Shown in pieces: positions 32,983-42,177 of a DNA stretch of 64,000 bases (the stretch's first letter is position 1; each line of letters begins with the position of its first letter). The notes under the pieces are model-generated. The model worked only from the letters and a program-made list of their open reading frames with translations, did no database searches and had not been told where the DNA came from. Source of the DNA: Hexactinellida sp. DTS-2022 (lineage: Eukaryota > Porifera > Hexactinellida); NCBI GenBank assembly GCA_028753945.1, contig JAPNXP010000012.1:4176501-4240500 (forward strand). The letters are read 5' to 3'. Position numbers and translations under genes: made by a program.

Positions 32983-34478
32983 CAAATTACTTAATTATTT
33001 TAATATTACAACAGTTTGAATAGGTAAGTGTTGTACAGTTATTCAATCATGTTCCATTCATTCGTTAATTCCGTTAAGATTCCAACTCTCTTTAGTAGAA
33101 ACCTCTCTCGATACCGAATAATTACCTCCGTTAACATATGGCTCATTTATCTATCAGACTAATTCGTGTTTGGTAGAATGACAAACGTACCAAGTGATGG
33201 CATTGATAAGATTCAAGTATGGACACTATTGTTTCCATCTCAGAAATCCTGAAAGAGAAGCCTCGTAATTAGGTTACTAAACAGATCCAAATAATCTCTA
33301 TTTTGGGATATTCACGGGATAATTATGATAACTATCTCTTTGTTCCAGATGAGTAGCGATGCATGAGGACTCAGGACATATAATAATACAATCTACTCTG
33401 CTCAGTTCACTGAGTCACATTATTCTGGCAGTTTGTCCATTAACATAATTATATTAGTATTAACTAAGAGTATTTTTAGATTTTTAGATGGAATCTGTCC
33501 TACTTAAGCGGAGTAAACTGTGGTATTTAGTTAGACTAGGCACAGTACATATAACTTTCAATTTAATTTAATTTGATTATAAAGTACCCCTAGGGAATTT
33601 AACCAGTACGTATTATCCGAATAACTAAATTAATTACATACTTCCTCTAACTTTTTGAAAAATTAGAATGTACTACCCCAGCAAGTTACAACCGAGTTCT
33701 ACTGTATTTGTGCTTGTGTAGATCTCATTATTTGTGCGTAAATTCGTAACAAGTCCTTTAGGCAAATCTTTTAACCCGTATGCTTTGTTTTCTCTATCTT
33801 CAAAATTGAAATATCAATTTTAACATCCGAAATTTTGATAATTTATCCTTTGCGAAACTTTGGGTCATTTGGGACACCATCAAAATATTTATGCGGTTGA
33901 TGCTGGGGTCACTTAGTGTCTGCTCCATTTACTCAGCTAGTGTGTTGTAAGGTTTTGTATTGAGAGTCTGGGATTATCTTTACTTTATAAAATTTATTTT
34001 AATACGTCTGTTTTGTAACAAATTTAATTGCACTCCGTTTAATAAAACTCCGGTTATTTACAAACCTTTCCCTTGACAAACACAGATTCCATCCAAACAG
34101 AATATATCTTAATTACAACTATACGTTATCACTTCCTCTGGACAGAGATTCCCTGACCTTTGAAACTTCTAAATTTGTTATTTAATTATGCAGTAGGAGA
34201 TATGAGCTCAGCTCAGTTAATTTAACTGACAACTGCGGCATTTACCTTGACTCTGGAAATACAATGTTCGTGTTCTGGAAGGTTTAATAATACTTTTATT
34301 CCCGCCTTATACTATTTCTGGGTTCGCAAGAAGCCATTTCTAAATGTTTTCATCTAATCAATGCATTATTATATAATTACAGGTTTTATTAGAGTTCTGT
34401 ATTAGAGTACGTATATTCGTTAGCGCATAGTCTTCCCTTTGTTACTAATGCTATCAGAGATATGCTATTGGTGTAGGC
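32983..34478. other. Intergenic stretch, no gene seen
   Basis: AT-rich. A solitary MITE right end (ACCGAGTTCTACTGTA) lies near 33707. I looked here for an upstream phosphatase exon belonging to the DUSP12-like gene (HC-x5-R signature) and saw none. Confidence 0.6.
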
Positions 34479-35102
34479 ATGGCTAGCGAGCTGAGTTGCG
34501 ACGCGCCAGTAGCAGCGGAGGACCCGAGAGGGGGCGGAGTGGTCAGGTGCCGGAAGTGTCGGAATCAGCTGTTCTTCGCCGCGGACATATTATCCCACGT
34601 GGAGGGGAAGGGACAAGAGGCCTTCAATTGGTACAAACGGTCCCATGAGACCAACCCCACTCTGGTTACTCGAGACTTCATTTCCGTTGAGAAGAAGGAG
34701 CAATCCGGGCCCGAGGGAGACGCGGGACAGTCTCTGTTGGAGACCCTCTCTCGGACGCACACGGTGGAGTACAGCGAGCAGGCAGGGGGGTACGTCATCA
34801 GCGGGGCGGGCGAGTTGTCGGAGGCTGTGTCTGCTCCGGACTCGTTGTCAGCTGGCGGCAGACTGAGTCCCAAACTCAACAGCATCAGTGCCAGCATGAA
34901 CTCCTCGAAATGCCAGTCCCTGTTCGTAGAGCAGAGCGAGTGGATGGAGAGCTCGAGCAGCCAGGGGAAGCTGGCCTGTCCCAAGTGCCGCGGGAGACTC
35001 GGCTCCTACAACTGGGCGGGGCTGCAGTGCTCATGCGGGCAATGGATAACTCCAGCCTTCCAGATACACAAAACCAGGATCGACCTCATTGCTTTTGATT
35101 AG
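34479..35102 (+). CDS. DUSP12/YVH1-type zinc-binding domain protein, no phosphatase domain
   Basis: A 207-residue frame matching only the C-terminal zinc-binding region of DUSP12/Yvh1. The first half has VVRCRKCRNQLFFAADILSH with a following acidic/Gly segment. The second half has CQSLFVEQSEWMESSSSQGK, LACPKCRGRLGSYNW, QCSCGQWITPAFQIHKTRID, essentially the family signature. Between them lies a 70-residue Ser/Glu/Gly-rich linker. In DUSP12 this domain follows a dual-specificity phosphatase domain of about 170 residues; none precedes it here. In yeast Yvh1 the zinc domain, not catalysis, is needed for releasing Mrt4 during 60S ribosome assembly, so a stand-alone domain could keep that role. A 3' splice site (TTGGTGTAG, ending 34476) is 2 nt before the ATG, so an unseen upstream coding exon outside the checked interval cannot be fully excluded. 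Confidence 0.88.
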   Translation: MASELSCDAPVAAEDPRGGGVVRCRKCRNQLFFAADILSHVEGKGQEAFNWYKRSHETNPTLVTRDFISVEKKEQSGPEGDAGQSLLETLSRTHTVEYSEQAGGYVISGAGELSEAVSAPDSLSAGGRLSPKLNSISASMNSSKCQSLFVEQSEWMESSSSQGKLACPKCRGRLGSYNWAGLQCSCGQWITPAFQIHKTRIDLIAFD

Positions 35103-35530
35103 CTGCTTGTACTATTATTAGAATCTTGTTTGTGTGAGATTAATACGAGGAAGCAACCTAGAGCATTGTGAAACCTTGATTTGGTGTTTCTGCTAATTTT
35201 ATACAGCAAAGCAATCTCTGAAGGAAATAGCAAAGCACGTAAGTATTTAGTGTATATACAACCTTATTTTAATGGAAGTTTTAATTTCATTGAGATAAAA
35301 TAATTACTCTTAACAGCTAAGCTCTTGTATGCATATGTAATTCTATATTTAGAGTTCTCTGAAATACTAATAATATTGACTTGTTCAACCTATTTCAGGC
35401 TAGTTCTTGCCATGCTAGTAATCTAAATAGTATATAAGCAGTGGGGCAACTGATTGCCATTATACATTTTACTTGTTACTACTGTGACACTGTTAGTAAA
35501 TTGACCAAAGCTCTCCTGGCTACCAAATTA

Positions 35531-37284
35531 ATGAATTCTAACTGCAACGTTGAGGGAGCGACTGCTCGCACGCGTCTGAGCCTAATGGTTAATAATTTCG
35601 GCGAAGAGGGACCTGGAGACATTACGCCTGTGACGAGTGAAAAAGCGCGGAAAGAGCTGAACGAGACTCTTGAGAGGAGAATTTCCGCGATCGCGGAGCT
35701 GAAGAGTATGGTTGCTCGCGACGAAAAGTTATCTGAGATAATTACCCGCACGGACGATAGCTTCTTCCTAAGATACCTCAGAGCTAAGAAGTTTAATGTT
35801 GAGCGCGCCTTCAGTTTGATGCAGAACCACAATGCGTATCCCGAGAGGATAGGACAGCCCCTCATCTATTACAGAGACCTCACGCCCGGGCAGATCCTAG
35901 CCATGGAGCAAGGCGTAGTCGGGTTCCTACCGAAGAGAGACAAAGCTGGGAGAAAAGTGAGTATTCATTAGCAATAAAATTGAACTCCCAAGCAACTTAT
36001 GAAGTTTAATATAGGAACTTATCAATACTCTCGTTTAGATTTTATGCTTGTTTCCTGGCAAATGGAACACTGAGACAATGCCTCTATCTGAGATGCACTC
36101 GCTGGTATTTCTTACCCTCAACATGTTGATTGAGAGTGAGGAGACGCAGGTTAACGGGTTCGTTGTGCTCTGCGACGGCTCCAACCTCGGATACAGGCAG
36201 TTGCTATCTGTCATCACTAACAGAGACCTTATGATGCACATAGTGCACTTAATACAGGTATTTACATGCCATAATACTAATACTCTTTAATAGGAAAATT
36301 TTATTTTGCATATTCTCGCAGGAAACATTTCCAGGCCGGTTTAAGGAAGCTATAATTACAAACCATCCTTGGTATGTCAGTCTCATAAAGACACTGGTAT
36401 TTCCCCTCATAAAGAAGAAGTTTAGAGATAGAGTGAGTATTATATTATTTTTATTTGTAATTACAGTTGACTCCACTTAATTGGCCCACTTGCCTGGGGT
36501 AGTTTGATCCAGTTAAGCGGATAAATCATTCTAAATTTGGTAGATCCAGTAAATGTGCCAACTAAGCCGAAAAATCCAATAAACTGCTGGCTCTACTAAT
36601 CGGAGCTGAGTCTACTGTTATTAAATTAGATAATAATTAAATTAGATTTTCAGTCTATTTAAATATTTTGATTAGAGTTGCATTTTTTATTTTTTGAATT
36701 GCAAACCGCCTCATTCGACTATCACTACTAGTTGAATAATTAATTTAATATTGTTTCATTGAAATATTAAACATGAAGGGTTACGAGAAGAGAGTTTCGG
36801 ACTTATCCGAATTAACATGTTGTATTACTGTTAATATACGTATAGCTTGAGAGTCATAATTGTGCTATTAAATTCAGTATCTTTATGTAAGTGCTCGTTT
36901 TCACTACAATATCTCATTTAATCATTGTTTTAGATTCACTTTATGGGAGGAAACCTAGCGAATATAAGTGATAACTTCGGAAAAGATTGTCTGCCTCAAG
37001 AGTTCAATGGCTCCCTTCCCAAATACGACCCTTCTTTCGTAACCCAGGCAATCAACGAGGCAAAGTGCAACTTCTATCCTCCTTTTACATCCACCCCTCC
37101 TCCTGAAGGCGCCCATCCCGGAGTAGGAACTGTGTTTACTCACAAGCGTCACGCGTCCGATGGCGTGACGCCTACAACTCCTCCTCCCTTCGGGCCCAGA
37201 CTGGAGAAGTCCCTCTCTCTCCACAACCTGGACGAGGAGTATCACGATGCCATTAATTTCCCTCTCTCCACTCCCACGACCTAG
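35531..37284 (+). CDS. CRAL-TRIO (SEC14-like) lipid-transfer protein
   Basis: Four exons: start to 35956, 36039-36257, 36322-36432 and 36934-37284, all phase 0 with GT/AG borders, giving about 368 residues. CRAL-TRIO proteins carry hydrophobic ligands such as tocopherol, retinal or phosphoinositides. The N-terminal helical part has DDSFFLRYLRAKKFNVERAF. The lipid-binding fold shows VNGFVVLCDGSNLGYRQLLS, FPGRFKEAIITNHPWYVSLI and LVFPLIKKKFRDRIHFMGG. LPQEFNGSLPKYDP closes the domain, as in TTPA/clavesin/CRALBP relatives. The tail (about 90 residues) is Pro/Thr-rich. The frame is open back to a 3' splice site at 35441; I chose the first ATG, 35531, but 35585 is possible. Intron 3 holds a MITE (36464-36617). 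The specific ligand cannot be told. Confidence 0.88.
36464..36617. mobile_element. pogo/mariner-like MITE in a CRAL-TRIO gene intron
   Basis: 154 bp between TTA and TTA, ends CAGTTGACTCCACTTAATTG and, inverted, CAGTAGACTCAGCTCCGATT. Repeated GATCCAGT(T/A)AA motifs inside. Non-autonomous. Confidence 0.7.
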
Positions 37285-38140
37285 TTTTACAAATAGTATA
37301 ATATGCCACTGGCATTTTAACGCTTTACGTTTTTATGCTCTGGCTTTTGTTTCGAATTGTTTGTAGATTTCACTTATCTCTTTGGTTCTGTGACAACAGA
37401 ACACAAGTGTACTTGAATTTGCTGAGGCTGTTATATATTTTGAAGTACATTGGATTGTTGTAATATTCTGATCGGTTGTACTTTTTTTCTCACTATTATT
37501 CTAATATATTTCCTCTGTGATTCATTGTTGCTATTGTTATTAGTATTTAAGCCATTTGGAATAAATTACTTGATTATAATTCCAGTCCATGATGTCCATC
37601 CTAATTTTTCGCGTTAAATACTCACATAAATCAATTTATTTTATATACATCCAAATTAATATTGGGCATTTCCTTGAGATTCTCTTATTTTGCGCTATAG
37701 TAATATTTATTGCTTGATTTAATTAAGATAAGTATATTATTAACAAATAATAATTAAAATTAAAATCAGTATTTCCTAAAAAATTCTGGATGGTAAACAT
37801 AACATTTATTAAAGTGAATTAATTTGATACGAAACATCTCGCGTGCTCGGCTCTTAACTAGATAACGAGTCTAATTAGTAATCCCCGTCCGAGATCAAGA
37901 GTACTAGTTATTTCCACATTTTTCCTTTGGAGACTAAAATCAATTGTTTGAACCTATTTAGCAGATTCCCAATGAAGTTTTCACAAAAAAAGTACTGCTA
38001 GCAAACTAGTCCTTACTCCTGGAAACTTGCATTTCCAATAATGCAGTATTTCGAAGGTATACAATAATATATCACATAATTCTTGTAGTACGATTTTTCA
38101 GAATTAATGTCATATTATCTCGAATAAATACAAACCTTAG
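37285..38140. other. Intergenic stretch, nothing recognised
   Basis: AT-rich. An AATAAA at about 37559 probably ends the CRAL-TRIO transcript. No frame or repeat of note. Confidence 0.5.
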
Positions 38141-41032
38141 ATGTTGGTTAATACTTTGTTCAAATTATCTCCCTTGCTATACCGACCAATCCTTGGTATA
38201 AATCTGAGATACTTCGGTTCCTTTGAGTACCTCAAGGTGGAGAAGACAGGAAAAAACGGTTGTGTTCAACTGATTCAACTGAATCGTCCTGAGTCTCTCA
38301 ATGCTCTGTGTGGGCCTCTCCTCGCGGAGCTGGGAGACGCGCTCAGAGCGGGGGAGGCAGACCCGTCAGTGGCGGCGTTCGTGCTTACAGGAAGCGAGCG
38401 CTCGTTCGCTGCAGGAGCGGACATTAAAGAGATGCAGGATAAAACTCTACAGGTATAGCTCTTACGCCATACGGTATTACCTATGTACTTGTTTGTATAA
38501 TATGATTTAATCATAGTATAAACTTCTTATCTCTAATTAAAGTAATATCAGGTTGTAAGGAGCAAGAAAGGTCGAAAAGGTGAACGATAATCTCAGTTAT
38601 TCAATGCAGCTTACCAAAGGACTGCCGTATTACCTCGAATAGTAGCCTCAGACTTATACTAAGTACACGTATATTCCTACTATGCTAGATTTAATTGCAC
38701 TGCGGGTCTAAATTTGGCAGATGCAAAAATCACGGAGATGTACAGAATTCCATATGTTTCATTTACCAAACTGAAAGTATTCTGGTAAATTAGTGATAAT
38801 TATAATGACTGAAACAATAGACTGTAAACTATTTATTTGCAAGTAGAGGTAGTGTGCACGTGTGAATTAAATATAGTTGTATAATTAGCAACTAAATTAT
38901 TAGGTAAACGTGATATCGGTTATATCGATTAATCGGACAAGCTGCTCGAAAACTTGTATAGTAAGGATATGTTGTGAGAAAGTAAAGAATATGCATGTTG
39001 TGGCCGGTGCGTAAATAGGAATTATTTTACACATTAATTGTATAATTTGCAGAAATATGATACACATTATCTCACATCGAATTGACTATAAGTGTTTCAC
39101 TTGGTAATAGAGGATAATACAAATATAATATTATAAGTGATATTTTGAGAATATTTGGTAATGCATCATATAACACGGCATTCTTGCAAATGGTAAATTT
39201 GTGTATTTACTTACTTACAATATTGTTATGTATTCTATATTATAATGAAATGTATATTTACATTAGCTAATATGGATAATTATTAAAGCAATAGATTAGT
39301 AGTTTGAATATATTACTCTATCTGAAATTAGTTCATATTCTATCAGCAAGAACAACAAAATAGCTAGTAATTGTTGCAATATATAAATGGCGTACAATAG
39401 TAGCAACAAGCATCAATTCGGGGGTTGGTCTTATGGAGATCAGGCTAACAGTACAGGGTACCAAGGTTCATTCAGGAGAGAGGGGGTAAATTCCTATCGG
39501 TCTCCTAGCAACCAGGATCAGTGGGAATGTGAGTCAGAGGATGGAAGTAACTCGAGTGGCGTTTTGAGTAGCAATACTTCTAGAACTACCATGGATGCTA
39601 AGTTGAGTAATGACAAGCAACTGTGCATGAAGACTTTGAGTGTGGATCAGAAAAAATTCTTTTTGTATTTAAGAGAAAATGATTTTGGAAGATTTATTCG
39701 AATATTAGAAAAGACTAAGAACTTTTCAAACAACAAAATTATAATTCCAGAGGGACTACTGGAAGAGTTTATTGCAATATTAAATGATTTCTCATATAAA
39801 GCCATTGACAAGAAGGGCTACATAGAGCAGACCCAAGGCAGGTATTCTGATATTTTAGCTAAGAAAACCTTAAAGCAGCACTCAAAGTCGATATTCATTG
39901 AGCTGAGAGAGAACACAATGGGAAAGTTTGTTAAGATAATATCGCTTCTCCGGCAGACGAGACAGCACATAATAATGCCTGCGGCTGGTATATTTGCTCT
40001 CACCTCGGTTATAGAGACTATGATGCAGGAGTCGGCTGTAATGGGAAGAGAGGAGGGCACTCATAGCGCCTCTCCTGATAGAAGTGACAATGTGTTCTCT
40101 CATGCGACTGTTTCTGCGAAAAGTAACAATGCGCCGCTATGCGGAGAGGTGTTAGATAATAACAAACAGTTGGACCTAAGTGGGAATCTGTTTATAAGCT
40201 CGAATGTCTATTTTGACGTAGTATATTCAGCCGAGCGGGAATTGAAGCTGAAGATCACAGACAAATCAGCTGACACGTCTCTGCTGATCCCGCACAAGAA
40301 CTGGACCTCCTGCGTGAAGGCGCTACAAATGCTGATGGAGAAGCATCCGCCGCCAGCCCAAGACGACTGGATTTAGTGTTTTGTTACGTATTTTTGTATT
40401 TCTTTATATTGATTACACGTTATGTAAAATAATATACAGCAGTTCTTGCAGTAGCTAGTATCAACATTATCCGTGTGCAATTGTAGGAATGCATCAAGAC
40501 TCAATTCCTCGCTGACTGGGACGTGCTGAGCAAGGTTAGGAAGCCAGTCATCGCGGCTGTCAACGGATATGCGCTGGGGGGAGGCTGCGAGATCGCCATG
40601 ATGTGTGACGTCATACTGGCGGGAGAAAAGGCAAAGTTCGGACAGCCTGAAATCAATCTCGGCACAATCCCTGGTGCGGGCGGCACACAGAGATTGGTCC
40701 GGGCAGTTGGAAAGTCGTTGGCGATGGAGATGTGTCTCTCAGGTGCGCCGATTGACGCAAAGAAAGCCCTCGCGTTCGGACTGGTGAGTCGCGTATGTCC
40801 GCCGGACTCCCTGGTGAGCGAGGCGGTTAAACTGGGAGAGAGGATCGGCAGACACTCTAAGCTCATAGTTTCCATGTGTAAGGAGGCTGTTAACAGCGCG
40901 TATGAGCTCAGTCTGCAGGAAGGCCTTAAGTGCGAGAAGAGACTCTTCTACGCAACCTTTGGTACCGAGGATAGGAGGGAGGGGATGACGGCATTCTTAG
41001 AGAAGAGAGATCCTAAGTTTGTAGAAAACTGA
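38141..41032 (+). CDS. ECHS1: ECHS1, mitochondrial short-chain enoyl-CoA hydratase
   Basis: Two exons, 38141-38452 and 40487-41032, joined in phase 0 (KTLQ then [12 protein letters not shown]), give 285 residues; human ECHS1 has 290. The enzyme hydrates trans-2-enoyl-CoA in beta-oxidation and valine breakdown in the mitochondrial matrix. The first 30 residues are basic and hydrophobic without acidic residues, a likely presequence. Crotonase signatures are [11 protein letters not shown] (oxyanion hole) and [16 protein letters not shown] with the first catalytic Glu. [19 protein letters not shown] carries the second Glu. The C-terminus [16 protein letters not shown] is typical. The single 2.03-kb intron contains an intact Pur-family gene on the same strand. 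AG directly precedes the ATG (CAAACCTTAG ends 38140). Poly(A) signals are at about 41088. Confidence 0.97.
39387..40376 (+). CDS. Pur-alpha/beta family nucleic-acid-binding protein
   Basis: An intronless 329-residue frame inside the ECHS1 intron. Three PUR repeats are visible. The first is [20 protein letters not shown] with RFIRILEKT and [18 protein letters not shown] (about residues 82-140). The second is [18 protein letters not shown] with [19 protein letters not shown] (about 165-215). The third, more diverged, is [20 protein letters not shown] with [19 protein letters not shown] (about 270-320). In known Pur proteins repeats 1 and 2 bind purine-rich single-stranded DNA/RNA and repeat 3 dimerises. 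The N-terminal 80 residues are Asn/Ser/Gly-rich and disordered. It cannot be assigned to A, B or G. Its stop codon is only 110 nt before the ECHS1 exon 2 acceptor. Confidence 0.85.
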   Translation: MAYNSSNKHQFGGWSYGDQANSTGYQGSFRREGVNSYRSPSNQDQWECESEDGSNSSGVLSSNTSRTTMDAKLSNDKQLCMKTLSVDQKKFFLYLRENDFGRFIRILEKTKNFSNNKIIIPEGLLEEFIAILNDFSYKAIDKKGYIEQTQGRYSDILAKKTLKQHSKSIFIELRENTMGKFVKIISLLRQTRQHIIMPAAGIFALTSVIETMMQESAVMGREEGTHSASPDRSDNVFSHATVSAKSNNAPLCGEVLDNNKQLDLSGNLFISSNVYFDVVYSAERELKLKITDKSADTSLLIPHKNWTSCVKALQMLMEKHPPPAQDDWI

Positions 41033-42177
41033 CTTAGTAATTAGCTCTCTTATATTATATTGCAATTCTATTCTCAATCGCAAATTCGAATAAATAAATA
41101 TAATAAAGGCAGTGATTTCTATACTGGTCTACATACACGATGCAACAAAGTGGCACACAACATTGTTGCATCGTGTACGTATGTTGAAATGTTGCATGCA
41201 ACAAAGTTTCACCGTGTATATTGATTGGGTTGCATGCATAATGTTGCATGGAAATTGAACATGTTCATTCACGAATCCATTGGGATTATACGTATTGTAC
41301 TGATTTAAAATAATATTTTTACAATGTGTATATAGTATAAAGTAATTTCCATGCAACAATGTCGCACGGAAATAAATGTTGCACGGAAATAAATGTTGCA
41401 CTGTGTATGTTAATCCCACCATACACGATGCAACTGTTGCACGCAATAAAGTTGAATGCAACAATTCGAGTATATGTAACGAAGTAATCTGTTACTAGCC
41501 CAAGAAAATTCCGAAGTAGTTTGTCTCCAATGAAGTTATTGCTACATTTGTAAACACCAGAATCTGGAAATGTAGGTAACATTGAGTACATTATTTATAC
41601 GCAGGTAAGAATGATGTAATAGCTCATGCGTATATTTTACCTGTCGGATAAGGAGCGGATGGGTAATATATTCTTATAGCTATTGGGAGAACTGATGCCA
41701 CCAAGACTTTCTAAAAATAGCCTGCTGCTAAATTGATTAAGTCCACTAAACCCATATCGAAATTGGTCGAGAAAATGCACTGAACTTCTCTAACGTCAAT
41801 GCAAGAATAAAATACCACAGAACTGACACCTGGAAGTATTAAAGTGAACACTAAACGTATTCGAAACAATAATAGTGAATAAATTATGGTATCAGCCGAA
41901 ATCAAAAGTTATGTCTCTCACAATAGCAAAGCTCAATTCACATGTTTTAAATTTATTTGTATTCTTATTTTATCTTTTCGGAAATACTACGGATTATATA
42001 CTACCAGATGTTCATAATTTGCAGTAGGAATAGTTATAGCATTCTATATGGAATAGTCTATTTACTACTCAATAAATATTTTATTGAATTTTATCACTTT
42101 CGAGGTTATGAACAGCATTATCATCCATGGTACTAAAATTGCATTTGATCACATAAATTCAGCGAATGTAAATTAGT
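41033..42177. other. Intergenic stretch with a TGCAACA palindromic repeat
   Basis: No gene is seen. Positions 41128-41470 are filled with TGTTGCAT/ATGCAACA motifs (listed separately). The remainder up to the Ca2+ pump start is AT-rich and featureless. Confidence 0.6.
41128..41470. repeat. ATGCAACA/TGTTGCAT inverted-repeat cluster
   Basis: CATACACGATGCAACAA at the left is repeated inverted at about 41160-41181 (TTGTTGCATCGTGTACGTATG) and again directly near 41421 (CATACACGATGCAACTGTTG). At least nine TTGCA(T/C) or GCAACA cores are spread over 340 bp. It looks like a decayed foldback-type element. Confidence 0.6.
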
